The position numbers and the translations under genes were made by a program. From positions 8,060,001-8,124,000 of the forward strand of contig NC_070561.1 in NCBI RefSeq assembly GCF_026914185.1: a DNA stretch of 64,000 nucleotides. Direction: 5' to 3'. Below the pieces are notes generated by a model. The model was not told the DNA's origin. It worked only from the letters and a program-made list of their open reading frames with translations, and did not search any database. Position 1 is the first letter of the stretch; every line of letters starts with the position of its first letter. Origin of the DNA: Puccinia triticina. Taxonomy: Eukaryota > Basidiomycota > Pucciniomycetes > Pucciniales > Pucciniaceae. Below are positions 40,180 through 52,630 of the stretch, one piece after another.

Positions 40180-41825
40180 ATGCCTAATCCCGACTCGTTT
40201 TGGATCGTGTCTTTCAGGCCAGGTATTGTCGTTTTGTCCATCAACACAGATTTGGCAAACTAACTGATTCTCTTCTCTTGCTCACAGACTCTGAAGACAC
40301 CATATCAGAACTATCAGAGAAGCTATCTGGTATCACAACTATCAACGAATCAATCTCGGCCCCTTTCGCACATCTCATCCTCCCGGAGTTCAAGGTAATG
40401 CTTGACAATAAAATTCCCAGATACCCACACCCAGCCTCAAAAGCTGACTTCCCTTTTTTCGTTTGGTCTAGGTCCCTCCACTGTCTACTCTGATCAGTTT
40501 ATCCGAAAACTTATCCAAAACAGAGGCTTTGACCAACCAGACCCTTCAAAAAATTGTCGAAACCCTGAAGCTGCTCGCGAATTCCAAGCCATCAGCGTTT
40601 GCACGCAAGAAGCCAAACTCCAACTCAGGCGAGGCGAGCGAAGACGATAATTTGATCATGGAAGATGGAAAATCTTACGAATCTTATCTATTCAAGAATT
40701 GGGAATGGAACCGAGGAAAGTATAATAGGGTGGAAAACAGAACGCTAGAAGATCTGGTGGAAGTGCTGGTCAAAGAAGTTACTCTGATCGACAACTCTCA
40801 TAAACTCAAGCTGGCAAGTTACAACCAAGCAAAAGGCCAGGCAAGTGCTGCACTGAGGAAGCGGATGTAAGTAATTTACCTCATAGCGCCCGTGTCATGG
40901 CTGGCTATCTAACTCATGACGGCGTCTTTATTTTCTCACAGGGGCAACCTATCAGTTAAGAGCATAGCTGATGTGGTGACCAAGGATAACTTTGTTTCCT
41001 CCGATTCCGAATTTCTAGAGACCTTACTTGTTGCAGTGCCGAAGTTGGTTCACAGATCAATCTTGTTTCATTTCCGCTGAGCTGACTTGACTGTGTATTC
41101 ATCATCATTTTTTACTATTACCAGCAACGACGTAAAAGAATGGAACAATACATATGAGAGGCTCACACCCCTGGTCGTACCAAGGTCTTCCACGAAAATC
41201 GCGCAGGATGAAGATTATACGCTTTTCAATGTGACGGTATTCAAAAAAATCAAGGCGGAATATTCTCAAAAATGCCGCGAAAAGAAATTCATCGTGCGGG
41301 ATTTCGTGTATGATGAAAGTGAAATAGAGAAAAGTCGTACTCAACAGAAGGAATATGAACAACACGAGAAAGAGCTCTGGGTAAGCCATTCATTCCTCGT
41401 GTAGCTTTCATCTTATTGATCTTTCTAACGTACCATCGATCTATGTGATGCTGCAGTCCGAGCTGTTACGACTGTCTCGAATCAATTTTTCGGAGACGTT
41501 TCAAGTAATCGTACATCTGAAAGTGATTCAAACATATATCGAGTCACTCTTGAGATACGGATTACCGGCGCATTATTGTACAATCGTCATTAAGCCTGAA
41601 CCGAAGAACCTGAAGAAAATTCTTCACCAACTAACCACTTTTTACAATTCACTCGAATCTAACGCGAACAGCTCGACAAAGAAGCAGAAGACCAAGGCAG
41701 ACAAGCACATCAGTGATCAAGACGAGCCTATCGGTGGCGAATATGCTAGTGTTCTTGAACAAGAGGTCTTCGATTTCGTTTTGTTTGAAATCTTTGACCC
41801 GAAGAGGAATTCTAAGGACCATTGA
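40180..41825 (+). CDS. VMA5: V-type ATPase subunit C (VMA5), six exons
   Basis: This is the peripheral-stalk V1 subunit C that bridges V1 and Vo and controls reversible assembly of the vacuolar proton pump. Proposed exons are 40180-40222, 40288-40394, 40472-40866, 40942-41043, 41125-41380 and 41457-41825. Introns are GT-AG, 65-81 bases, and all phases agree, giving 423 residues against about 390 in yeast. Family landmarks are in order: MPNPDSFWIVSF at the start, LILPEFK near residue 50, then LKLASYNQAKGQASA, GNLSVKSIADVV, ETLLVAVP, DYTLFNVTVFKK and CREKKFIVRDF. ESLLRYGLPAHY comes near the end, and YASVLEQEVFDFVLFEI closes the domain. Extra length lies in a lysine-rich insert before the end. 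The fourth donor (GTTGGT) is unusual. The gene appears intact. Confidence 0.94.
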
Positions 41826-42529
41826 TTCCTGTCCTCATTTCTTATGTGACTGGTCTTTAATATATTACTTCAAGCGCCAGCTTCGATCTTGGTGATTTAT
41901 TTTTCCGGCTTTTCCCATCGTTCGGGAGCTCCAAACTTCCCTGCATATCTTTAAATACTATTGCACTCGCGGTTTTCCTAAAAATCCACTTTCGTCATTG
42001 TTCTTTTCTTTTTTTCATGTTTGTAAACGTACTTCCGTTAAATCATATTTCTTAGATTTCGAATCATCGCATGTTTCCTTCGAATGCCATGTAGTAAGAA
42101 AAACAGTTCCAACTTCACCTACATATTTGGACTATCATCAAATCTGATAAGTTGATACTAAGGCCGTGTTTGGCAGCGTCATTATTACGCAATGAATAAT
42201 TGTGGCATGTTCCTTTACATTATGTAAGACACCCTTTTTTGGCTTGGTCATTTGGAAGTAAACTGTCAAGCTTTATGAACACTTGCTTGCAAAAGATTAT
42301 CCTAAAAAAATGTACATTTTAAAATATGTGAGGGTAGCGTGTTTTTCCGTCCGTCCTAGGTGGATGCAGTCAGGTGAGGAGAACAGGTGCTGTTCAAGGT
42401 GCCCTTGGAGTTGGTCAAGATGATGGGAGAAAGGATTGGACAATATGTAGTGTATAAAAAACAAGCAGAGTTTTGAAACTTGTTGGCAGTGTTTGGGGGC
42501 TTGGGGAAAAGGATCTTCAAGGTTGCAGA
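41826..42529. other. 3' flank of VMA5
   Basis: No gene was seen. At about 42163 the words GGCCGTGTTTGGCAGCGTCA look like one end of a Harbinger-type MITE; a matching second end was not found. Confidence 0.4.
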
Positions 42530-42594
42530 GCTTGGAACAGAACAAGCAGATCAGATTAATGAATCAATAATCAGAAAACAGATAACAATAATTA

Positions 42595-42781
42595 GGGGGG
42601 TTCACTTAAGGCTGATTTTAAGTCATCAAAACCATAACCTGCAGCTTTCACTTATCCTGAGAAAGCTACAAGGTTCTGGCAGGCAGCTCCCCTTTGGAAG
42701 CAATTTACCTTGCATAAACGTTACTGAAGGCTGCATGAGCACACAAAATCAGCAGTGGATTTTTGCCAATGTGAACCCCCC
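42595..42781. mobile_element. TA-flanked MITE, copy 2 of 3
   Basis: Ends GGGGGGTTCAC and GTGAACCCCCC, flanked by TA at 42593-42594 and 42782-42783. It is closely related to its neighbour at 42807 and to 9355-9557. Confidence 0.85.
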
Positions 42782-42806
42782 TATTGTAATTGATAGGAAT
42801 CTAATA

Positions 42807-42997
42807 GGGGGGTTCACGTACTGCTCATGCAAGGATTTTTTCCAAAACCATCACCTGCACCTTTTGCTTATCCGGAGAAAGCAGCAAGGTTTTGGTGGGA
42901 TGCTCCCCTTTGGAAGTGATTTACATTGCATCAATCTTACTGAAAGGTGCATGAGCAGACTGCGTAAGCAGTCAATTTTGGCCAATGTGAACCCCCT
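42807..42997. mobile_element. TA-flanked MITE, copy 3 of 3
   Basis: Same family and orientation as 42595-42781, separated from it by about 25 bases. The left flank is TA at 42805-42806; the right flank reads TTAA and its boundary is uncertain by one or two bases. Confidence 0.8.
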
Positions 42998-43150
42998 TAA
43001 TATCAGGATAGATCAGGATCAAAACAAGTAGAAGATCCCATGCCCCCCCCCCCAGTGTTGGAGTCCATGCAGAACTTCAAGCTATGGGGTGTGACATCTT
43101 GCAGGACATGTCATCATACCCCATGCACACTACATCTCCAACAGAAATTC

Positions 43151-45230
43151 CACAACATTTCTCAATTTTTTCTGCAGCATTTCCCCAAATTCCAGATACT
43201 AATGTGAGCCTTAAGCTCTGGAACCTGGAGGGGACCCAAAGTACAGCAAAATCAGCCCTTTTTATATTCCAATTTCCTCAAATGTGCATCTTTGTTCCTA
43301 CTCACTCACCCCACCACCACCACTCCGTCTTCCCTATCTTTTGCTCCCAAATTAAATCTAATTTTATACCTTTTCCGGCATACTCCCAGTTCCAGTTACC
43401 TACCTCTTTATCTACTCCAAATCAAATTTCCTCATCCAGCTCCCAAATTCTTTGATTTGGCGCCAGTGGCAGTATATGATTTGTTTTCACCTTTCCCATT
43501 CCAACTCCTAACTTCTTTGATTTGGCTGCACTGGCAATATATTATTGCTTTTCTCCATTTCTCACTCGCCATGACTTCCACAACCTACCTTACCCGTTCT
43601 TCTGCCAAGAGAAATTCACTCTACCTGGTGCCTTGTCCTTTGCAAACCAACCAAAAAACAAAACCTTTGTCCTCTCTCATTGCTTAATACACAAACTCCA
43701 GCCTATGCTTCTAGTTGTGCCAGAAATAGACTAGCACCATGTTCCATACTTGCCCTTGTATTTGTACAGAAACTGATCAGCACCAATCATGTTCCTTGCC
43801 CCCTTGCTATTCCAATTTTGACATCCCCAAAACCAAATACTAAACATATCCCCATTTCCAACAACAACCTCGCCTCATCTCAGCCGGTCACCAATGACCA
43901 GGGCCAAAATTGCCATTCAAGTTCTACTCTTCAACGCAATTCCTTCACATCTATTATGAACTTGGCCTCAATGCTTAAAATAACTTCAATCTATGCTTGT
44001 GTCTTGGCCCATGACCCTAATAACATCCTTTTCAGTTCTTCATGTCTGTTGCAAAGTCAATTCCAAATTAAATTATGATTTCTATCAGGACCACAATTAT
44101 GTTCTTCTCATTGATAATCCCAAGTGTAAATATCAACTTGCAAATCACCTTGCGTATTCGGGTTTTTGGTCAAGTTTTTCAGGAAGACAAAAAGTTCATT
44201 TAGATTCAGGTGAACAAGACAAGAGCCTGAACAATCCTTCAGATATACTAATCCTGGCTCTTCTTTTGTGACAGCCCACAATTCTCAGTTGTAATCAGCC
44301 AGGTGCAACCTCCGAGTCCCAACTGAGTAATATTGCCAGCAATATTCTTTCTCCTGGAACTGTACACTGCTTTTATCCTCTAGACATAAATAAACTAATT
44401 TGAAATGGTTTCTACACTTCTTGATTTTCTTTTCAAATGATCAAAATTATTTTGCCTGACATCAAAAATTTACATTCATCTTGCCAATATCTATTCCCCT
44501 GGACTGATTTGATTCCCATCCTATCCAGCAAAAACGTTGTGAGAACTCCTTTGGGACGGGTGGCAGTTCTGTGAGGGGGAAATACCAGTTATAATATTTC
44601 AAAGATGTAAGAAGCTATTACAACTGTTACGGGTGGTTTGAAAGACCTGCCCCTCTATGATACTACACAAGAGCTATCACAACAAATTTATTTATTGTTG
44701 TGGCAAACTAATGATAGAGAAAACTATGTGCAGCAGTCTCTTATCCGACCTAGATCAAATTTGAATTCAGCGGAAATGGGTTTAGTGGATTTTGTATAGA
44801 ATATGGGGTTGGAGTGGTTCACAACAGCCTTAAGTAAGATAATGGAAATGAGTCTTAATGTAAGTTATGTTTTATATGGTTTTATATGTTTGTGATATGA
44901 AAGCAGAGATAAACTGATACAAGACTTCTGAGTGAACTGATGTTATATGTGAACTATTCAAAGTGTCTTTGCCCTCTTCCTTAACCTTCAGTTAAGAGCA
45001 CAATGGGTCAAGATCACTTTGACTTGTTCAGAGCACAAGTGGTGATGCTAGCTACTTGACTACTTATATATCCTCTGAGGCATGAAAGATTTTGATAGGC
45101 AACTTGATTGAAATCACACTGCTGGATTTATGTGGATGGGGCTTGTAACTCTGAGTGAGATGTGTGTTCTGGTTAGGATTACCTGAGTGGCATGCCAAAA
45201 ACTGAGGAGGGAAAATTTCCTCCTTTTATA
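43151..45230. other. Unassigned, no gene recognised
   Basis: About 2 kb with several overlapping short plus frames between 43200 and 44270 that show no recognisable protein. The sequence is C/T-rich at 43250-43900 and AT-rich after 44400. This is probably old transposon sequence. Confidence 0.35.
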
Positions 45231-45430
45231 GTAAAATGTGAGGGATTTTTGCTGGTGGGGATCCTTGTGTGGGATTCTTGCTGGTGTGACCACCATACAG
45301 TTGTCCGTGTGGTGATGGTGGTGCCCATATGGTGTCCACGTGGTGGTGGTATCCATGTGGTTTCCACTTGGTGGTGTCCATGGAGCCTATACAATTATGG
45401 AAGTGTCCACAGGTGGAGCCATGCCATGAG
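45231..45430. repeat. GGTGTCCA-type degenerate minisatellite
   Basis: Irregular repeats of GTGGTGGT, GTGTCCA and CCATGTGG words run for about 200 bases. There is no fixed period. Short open frames rich in H, W and T on the minus strand are by-products. Confidence 0.55.
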
Positions 45431-46400
45431 CCAAACAACAACCCTGGAGGTGTCCACAGGTAGAACCATGCCATTGTACATGGGCAGAGCCAAAACCATG
45501 CCAACCATATACTATAAATATCACCACCCCAGAAAGGATGGCAATGATTGCACATTGCCATGCTCTAACATTGCTCTAACACAACTCTTATATGTATCTT
45601 ACTTCCCTGAAAACACCTCTTACTTTCCTGAAACAACCCTCTTACTTTCCTCAAACACCCGGCACCAACCCAAAAAGAAAGGCAATGTGTGCTTATGGCC
45701 ATGCTCTAAAGCTTCTCTTACTTGGATAATTCCAATGTAGAGCCAGGGTGCTCAGTAGTGATTTTGGACGATTTTCCAAAATCACTTCCAGGATGTATGT
45801 GCAATATGAGTAGGGAGGGATGGGATCAGTTAACCAAGCAAAAACAAGTTTAAATCTCAGTTACATGATTGTATCACAAGGTTATACTTGGTGGTAAGAC
45901 CTGCTAAGACCTATGTAATAGCAATGTATTGATCATGGCAATGTATGCACATTGCCATCCTCTTTGGGGTGGTGTATGTACTTGAGTCTAATTCTATACT
46001 ATGTACTATCAAAATATCTCTGCAGTATGTAATTCTGCTTATGAAAACAGTATAATCCTAATAAATTTTGACTGAGTACAGCTAGCCTAGTGGTTCCAGT
46101 GAGTGACTAGGGTTTAATGACCTGTAGAATTCAATTATGAAATAATACATCTAGAAATATGTCTCCTTCTCAATAGTAAACTGCGACTTTATGTGATTTG
46201 ATACTTGAAACACATTTGGCACACCACAACATAGCAGCACTGTTGCTACTATTGGTGGTAGCGTAGCAATAGTCCTGCTATGCTAAATGCACAGTTTTTG
46301 GCACTATTGCTAAGAAATAGCAAAGCTTTAGCGTACCAATGCGCCTTTTGCTGCTATTAGCGCTGAAATCCCACCATACCACTATCAACACCTGAAAAGT
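45431..46400. other. Unassigned, no gene recognised
   Basis: AT-rich from 45740. Around 46240-46390 GTAGCGTAGCAATAG and GCGCTGAAATCC words suggest another decayed relative of the GCAGCGG-rich MITEs. Confidence 0.35.
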
Positions 46401-46549
46401 GCATCAGGGGCATGTGGCATAGTCTCATTACCTCTCATGACATGATGCTGGGCCAAATGGTCATAGCAGCAAATGCCAAAGACCTTACCATTCAAGCCCA
46501 CAATCTGTGCCCAGAATTCCCCTGGCACGGCCCCTTCTGCAGAAATTCA

Positions 46550-46740
46550 AAGGGTCTGCCTTTTTGCACACCAAAAAATTACCCTGCGCACACCAAAAAA
46601 GGTGTACACTCCAAGTTTTTTTGGAGTGCACAGGTGTGCACTCCAGCAATTCTTAGAGTGAAAATAGTTCACTCCAAAAAGATGATTTTCACTCCAGGAA
46701 ATGCTGGGTGTGCAGAACCCTGCAAAGAACAAATACATTA
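46550..46740. repeat. CACTCCA/TGGAGTG hairpin segment, copy 1
   Basis: Paired words CACTCCAAG and TTGGAGTGCA, AGTGAAAATAGTTCACTCC and further CACTCCA motifs form several short inverted pairs. The block CACACCAAAAAA followed by GGTGTACACTCC parallels 53270-53350, so this is probably a remnant of the same element family as 52631-55088. Confidence 0.65.
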
Positions 46741-46879
46741 AACAAGTCAATGCCTAGGTGTGCAAAACAAATATGATCTGGACCTGAAAATATCTCATTG
46801 TCTTGAAATCTAATAGTAAAAAACAGTGAGAGGGCTGTGCTAGAGGAAACTTTGAATACAATCAAAATTCTCAATTTCC

Positions 46880-47370
46880 CAGAACATTGACTGGCTTTAA
46901 ATTCAACACCCCTGTGGTTCTCATCTGGAATCTATGCTTGGCCAACGGACTTGCCAGTGAAACTAAAATTATAATCTGAGAAATTCAATCAAGGGTACTC
47001 AAAGTTCTGATTCTGTCAGGTCCAATTGCAGGATGAGTGGAATGCTTACACTGAGTTACCCTAATACACAAGCCCATTATTGAATTTGGTTCCACTTTTT
47101 ATCCATTCCAGTTTCCAATAGTCAGTCTTTTTGCAATGACAATCAATAAGAGCCAGGGACAGCTACTTTCCACTGTGAGAGTATTCCTACCAAGGCCAGT
47201 TTTTTCCCACAGGCAATTTTACTTTGCTCTTTCCAGAGTAACCTTGGTGTCTGAAATGTGTGTTGGGGTTGTTAACAATGAACAGCAAGGCAAAAAAACA
47301 GTCAAAATTGTCAGCCTATCCCTGCTCAAGTCACCTTTAGAATACCAAAATATGTCAATCTGGAGTTTAA
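46880..47370 (+). pseudogene. Helitron-type (Pif1-like) helicase C-terminal relic
   Basis: A first block reads GFKFNTPVVLIWNLCLANGL, then stops. From about 47133 a second frame reads AMTINKSQGQLLSTVRVFLP, with FYFALSRVT shortly after. AMTINKSQGQ and YxALSRV are helicase motifs V and VI of Pif1-family helicases, as found at the end of Helitron Rep-helicase proteins. Stops and frame changes between the blocks make this a relic. No Rep domain or Helitron 3' end (hairpin plus CTRR) was identified nearby. Confidence 0.8.
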
Positions 47371-47881
47371 TGCTAATTTTTCAGAGATTTTCTTCTTCTT
47401 TGCAAGTTTGAAATCCATTTATCTGCTTATTAATTCTGTTTTGTACCATGTTTTTGAACTTGCTTGTTATTGTTATGTTCCCTGCACTGTGAATTCTTCC
47501 GCCAACCTACTTCCATGCCAATTATATTTGTACAATGGCTAGCACTCCCAGCTTTTTATCACAAAAAAATATATTTACACTTGTTCCTTCTGGAATGCCA
47601 TAATGCCTGCATTGATTGAATTTGAGTGCTGTACAATTAAGAGATGACTTTTTTGTGGTCTTTGTCCTACAATTAACTTTCTGATGTGGCCTAATTTGCA
47701 TATCTCAGTCCCCGTGGCGCAGCCACAAATTCCCTAGTCCATGAGAAACAAAGACAAGACAAACACAAACACAAAACATAATGACATATAGAAAAGACAC
47801 CAGTGGAGGCAGAGCAAAGAAAAAACTGTAACCTTGACTATCCAAGAGTCTGCCCCTGTCACCGGGAGTTACATAGTTATT
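47371..47881. other. Unassigned, no gene recognised
   Basis: AT-rich sequence after the helicase relic, with no recognisable feature. Confidence 0.35.
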
Positions 47882-48025
47882 GGAGGACTTCCCTTCAATC
47901 TGGAAACCCAGATTTTACCAGATTTCACAGGAATCTAGGCAGATCTAGGATTTGGGAGGATCAATCCCAGATTTCCCTGCAAAATCTGGAGAAATCTGAT
48001 TCACCAGATTGAGGGGAAGTACTCC
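47882..48025. mobile_element. Small palindromic MITE, 144 bp
   Basis: Ends GGAGGACTTCCCTTCAATC and its near-complement GATTGAGGGGAAGTACTCC enclose repeated CCAGATT and AATCTGG words. ATT occurs on both sides, a possible 3-bp target duplication. Confidence 0.75.
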
Positions 48026-48539
48026 ATTTTCCACAGCATCAAAAATATTGATCTAGAGTACTTGTTCTGAAAAAGTAATTGGCAGTCGTGGTTTTCTAGC
48101 GGTGTATTTATTTTTGTAAATAAATCCTTATAACAGTTGTCTCCTAATACTTGATTGCTGAAGCGGCAGCCTTACCTTTTCACAAGGATGATTCCAAGAT
48201 TGGCTGGCTTGAATTTTTATCATTGCATATCAAATTAATGTTGGATGTTATTTAGCACTGGGTAGAAGTGTAGCATAGGCCGGCTCTGCCACCCCAAACT
48301 CTAGTAGAGATAAAAGATACACATGTATGTGTAGCTGAGAGTGGCTGTTGGTTCAAGGTAAGGAAGAGATAAAAGTCTTGGATAATACTGGTAGAGGGGT
48401 CTAACAGATGTAGCCAAGAGCGGCAAGCACAGAATGAGAGCCCAAGAGCAGGTAGAAGAGATACCATGGTATAAAGAACTGTACTGGCAAAGGGAAGACC
48501 AACAAGTGTTCATAATGGTAGTACACTTCATAAAAGTAC
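48026..48539. other. Unassigned, no gene recognised
   Basis: No coding family or repeat partner was recognised. Confidence 0.35.
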
Positions 48540-49110
48540 CAGAGTTTTTAACATTTGGAGTCCAAAGGTGTGCACTACAAGAATTTTTGGAGTGCGCACC
48601 TCTACCAACAAAGGGTAGTTACGTTACGTTGCGTTATCCGCGCAATTTTGGTAACGTAACTACCCCCGCTATCCGGGGCCCCCCGTTACTTTACTAGTAA
48701 CGGGGTCATTCCAGGCCCTGCATGTAACGTAACGGGCCTCAAAAATGAGGCCCGTTATCGCGTTATCCCCCGGATAACGCGATAACAAACCATTTAAGGC
48801 TTTTTAGCCTCATTTTTTGCCCGTTCTCAAGGGCTCCGCGCGCCCGGATAACGCAACGAGCATAAAAAAACCGGCTCAACGTGTTGCTATAACGTAATTG
48901 CACTGCCGTTACGCGTAACGCGTAGATAACAACAAAAATTTCGTTACGTTACCGTTATCTACGCGTTACACGTAGCGTAACTACCCTTCATTGCCTCTAC
49001 ACTCCAACGTTCCCTAGAGTGCAACAAGATGAAGTTGTTGGAGTGAATTATTTGCACTCCAGGAAACATTGGAATGCAGAGGTGTGCACTACAAATAAAG
49101 GTTGGAGTGC
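48540..49110. repeat. CACTCCA/TGGAGTG hairpin segment, copy 2, split by a MITE
   Basis: TTTGGAGTCCAAAGG, TTTTTGGAGTGCGC, CACTCCAACG, TTGGAGTGAATT and GCACTCCAGG words form inverted pairs on both sides of the MITE at 48606-48993. Together they are a member of the family seen at 46550, 53280, 54460 and 55110. Confidence 0.65.
48606..48993. mobile_element. hAT-like MITE, GTTACGTTACC-rich
   Basis: Ends CAACAAAGGGTAGTTACG and the complement of CAATGAAGGGTAGTTACG are flanked by CCTCTAC at 48599-48605 and 48994-49000 (7 bp, or 8 with one mismatch). The interior has GTTACGTTAC, ATAACGCG and GGGGGCCCC-type words in both orientations. It resembles 23939-24574. Confidence 0.78.
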
Positions 49111-50126
49111 GGAAGGGGATTGGTTGGTATGCAAAAAGGCCGTCCCTATAACATTAGTACTTCAACGTTCTCCACTCACCCTTGCCCTTCTGTTGGTATA
49201 AGCATCATCCAATCTTTGTCAGTGTAATCAGCTTTCATACAGAATGTGTTAAATACTTCCTTTCAAAACAAAGAACAGAAGAAGATACTACCTGAGCACG
49301 CAGCTCCTCAACCTGCGCACCCAGATCCTGCCTGGCTGATGTGGCTCACCAATATCCCGGACAACCCACACACCCGTCTTGGATTGGCCAAACGGCTTGA
49401 GCTTCTTTGCGCGCTATCAAACACCCCAACCAGGCCTGTAGCTGGGAGTGGGTCCCACACTTTATTGATCAGCTCAGACATGGCAAGTTCCCAGATATTG
49501 AGGCTCACTTCCTTTTGAAAAAGACACCTCCTTTCTCAAGCTTTCTACCCTATTTGATCAGTTTTTCATTGACATCCATTAGCTGTTTTCTTTTTTGTTT
49601 ACCTCTTTGATCAAAGAAGCTTTATACTTGTTAGAACCATCATACCAGCCATCAGTTTACTCTTTTACCTCTTACCTTCTTGCATGTATCTTTGTGGAGG
49701 CATATATCCTAATTCAATTGTTGTCAGAAGAATGTCATCAGTACCTCTTTCTGGGGGTTTCAAGTGCGCACTTTTAGGTCTGTCTGAGAGTATAGAAGAC
49801 TGGAAAAAACAAATCAAGTAGAGTGGTTCCTGGTCTGGTTGAGGTTATTGAAGGTTGTCCCAAGCCACAAAATTGTTGACTTGCAGTGCACTTTCTCTAG
49901 GGAGTCCTGGGCGGTGTGTACACTGACTGCAGTAGAAGAGGCAAGATTTGGATGTGTGGAAAGGGAGAGGGTTGAGGAGAGAGTTGGTGTCATGAAGGAA
50001 TTAACTTTATCTCACTTTCTGTTTCAACAAGAACCAAGTTGGGTTGCGGCAAAGCCGGCCACTCATTTGGAGGAGCAATTTTGCGGCAAAGCCACCCACT
50101 CAGTTGGAGCAGTAATATTTATAAGC
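49111..50126. other. Unassigned, no gene recognised
   Basis: Short frames only. A near-duplicate phrase GCGGCAAAGCC with CACTCATTTGGAG or CACTCAGTTGGAG occurs at about 50045 and 50082. Confidence 0.35.
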
Positions 50127-51380
50127 TTAATTCACATTACCTGGGCCCAAGTAGACATACAAAAACTCTGGGGATTCACCATATAGTTTGCCAGCGCAAG
50201 CCTCAGCCAAATATTGGTCATCTTCCCAGCAAATGTGAGAGTAGTCAATGTTGAAGTTTTTTGTTTTAACTGATGAAAAGCAAGTATCATGGAATTCTAA
50301 GTGCATCAGCAGTTTTATTTTCAGGTAGGTACTAGTTTTTCCGCAAGTAATATTTGAAACCTGGTTGTCCTGGACCTCCCAGAACTTTGCATCTAATTCA
50401 GATTGGTAATTAAACAAGAAAATTATCATAAACACACAAGAAATCGACTGCACTGGTTTGTAAATATAGAAATGCTTTCCTTTGACATCACACATCTGAG
50501 GCCATTGGTCACGTGATAAACCAGTCAACCACTTCCCTGATTGAGAGAATTTGCTGATCATGAGGCCGTCAGTCAACTCGGGATAGTAATCCAAGTGGTT
50601 GGAGACTTGTGGATTTGCCAAATCCTGCCAGCAACATGTTGGAAAACGTATCAGTGATTTGAAGAGTGTATGCAGTGATAGATAGAGAGCCAACTGACTT
50701 GACTCAAGATTTTTTTTGCACTCAGAGAGTAGCAAGGGACGTCAAATACCAAAACTGCCAATTGAAGCTTGCTGCCCAGCAAATCCCTAATTCTTGCTTG
50801 GGACTCTCAAACAGTACCCTAATCTGGGATTTTGATGTTGCAGAGGCGCAAGATTCCTTTTATCTTGTCATAAAGAGTCCTGGAAACCATCAAATGGCTG
50901 TGCCCAATGATCAGTGAGGAAATGAGATCCTAGGAATTTGCAAACTCAAATGGTGTCAGTAAGAAATAACATACTGGAAAACATGGTGAGTTCACACAAG
51001 CCTTTCCACTTAACTCCTTGTTCCTGAATGGGTACCATTCACTAGTGTTGACCCAATCTGATCTAGTATCAGTCATCAAAATAGGTCTTGATTTGGCCCT
51101 GTTCCTCAGCCGGCTCATTATCCTTGTTGGCGCGGATGATGGCAACTTTGGTATTCTTCAAGCGGACCCAGTCAGTTGGCTGGCTAGCAGGAATAGCGGA
51201 GCTGGTATATTCTTGGAGGCCTCTTGCCTCAATGTGCTCCACATGATCAGCAAGTCGGCAAGTGTTATGCTCACCAGATGTAACAGCTTCATCAAGTACT
51301 TGCAATCTCTCTATGCGCTCCCAAAAGTGCATTGCATGGCCATCATCATCAGCCTGTTTTTTGCGTAATGTCTGAGGCCT
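50127..51380 (-). pseudogene. Fungal DNA-transposon protein relic (Plavaka/KDZ-like)
   Basis: Two minus frames lie in order. The upstream one (51332-51069) reads ERIERLQVLDEAVTSGEHNT and later ASQPTDWVRLKNTKVAIIRA. The downstream one (50735-50127) reads DLANPQVSNHLDYYPEL, then SGKWLTGLSRDQWPQM and KGKHFYIYKPVQ. The style (plants-and-fungi type large transposase with ANPxVxxHLxxYPE and KHFYIYxPVQ) fits proteins of Plavaka or related KDZ-like fungal elements as I remember them; this was not checked by search. The two blocks are separated by stops. No catalytic residues could be assigned. Confidence 0.4.
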
Positions 51381-51644
51381 TGTGGTCAGTTTGAGCCATG
51401 GGTCCTGGCGGGGGCAGGGCTTCAGTGTGATTTGCTATCCTCAGGTTGTTGCTTTGTTTGATATGATCTTGGTGTGTTTTTTACTGGCAATGCCTTTGCC
51501 AGTTCTTCTCCCCAGTGGCCGTGGACATAGGTTGCAATTTTAAACACCGCCGGTAAGCTCGTAGTCTAAACCAGACATCATTGATCAAGTTGTTAAAGGC
51601 ATTGACGTGGTCGATGGCGCATAGAGAAAGGCAGGAATATCATA

Positions 51645-52512
51645 CACTGCAAGAAAAACTCTAGAAACTGCTTGCAGTTGAGATGCAGCAAGCTTGAATC
51701 AAGCCTCAGCTCAAGCTGGAGTCAAGCACCCAAATTCCATGCTGGTGCACCTTGAGTGTGTACCTTGTTCAGCATCTCAATTCTGAACATGCTGTAGTGC
51801 TCATGCAGTAGGCTGAGGCAAATTTTCAACCTAGCAAATGAGCATACCCCTGAGTAACCTTTTATTTGCTTTTAGTAAACACTCCATCTGCCATTGAATC
51901 CAGCCAGAATAGAATAACAGGGGTATGTACACTTGAAGGGGATATCTACATATGAAAGGAATATGTCGCATGAAAGGGGAATGTGATAAGGTGTATTAAC
52001 ACATAAAACACACAAATGATTAAAGGGGTATGTATGCATGAAAGGGGTATGTGCAGTAAGGGGTCTTTGCACATGAAAGGGATATGTAAACATCACCTGA
52101 ATGATGAAAGGGGTATTGAAAGGGATGTAAAAAACTCAAAGGGGACATGTAAACATCAAAGGGTCATGAATGCATGATGAAAAGGGTATGTACACGTTGT
52201 GAAAGGGATACATGCACATGAAAGGGATACACACATGAAAGGGGTATGTGCACATAAAGGGGTATGTACACATTATGAAAGGGGTGAATGCATAAAAAAG
52301 GGACATGTGCACATGAAAGGGGAATTTGCAAAGGTATCAACTCAGTATTTTTGAGTGTGCATGTACTCAGTTTTTTGTACCTCAGACTCACTCTTGCATA
52401 AATTATACAATGTGCATGGGATCAAACAGTGCTTGGTTCTTGCATGAGGCACAGATTGCCTTGAGCTCTTGCATCTCAACTGCAAGCAGTTTCTAGAGTT
52501 TTTCTTGCAGTG
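51645..52512. mobile_element. CACTA-like non-autonomous element, 43-bp TIRs, 3-bp TSD
   Basis: Terminal inverted repeats at 51645-51687 and 52470-52512 begin CACTGCAAGAAAAACTCTAG and are close to perfect. ATA flanks both sides (51642-51644 and 52513-52515). CACT(A/G) ends with a 3-bp duplication are the hallmark of the CACTA (CMC/EnSpm) superfamily. The 868-bp body has no transposase and contains a degenerate array at 51900-52330. Confidence 0.88.
51900..52330. repeat. Degenerate GAAAGGGGTATGT repeat
   Basis: About 18-20 copies of a GAAAGGG(G)TATGT(A/G)CACAT-like phrase occur at irregular 20-30 base spacing within the CACTA-like element. Confidence 0.75.
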
Positions 52513-52630
52513 ATACCTTTTTCTTCTTCTGACTTCAGGAGGCGATGTGACATCCTGCCACAAACACTTCAAGGATAATTAAATTTCCCAAAAAAATTAC
52601 TCAAACTTTGAGGTTGGGAAAATCATTGAT

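Larger units (their letters stand above)
42530..43150 (+). repeat. Dispersed repeat R1, copy 2, with two MITE insertions
   Basis: This aligns with 9950-10200 in short blocks: AATCAGAAAACAG, AATTGATAGGAATC, AGGATCAAAA, AGATCCCATGCC and GTGACATCTTGCAG with ACATGTCATCATACCCC. Two MITEs are inserted between blocks that adjoin in the first copy, so the first copy gives the empty sites. Confidence 0.75.
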
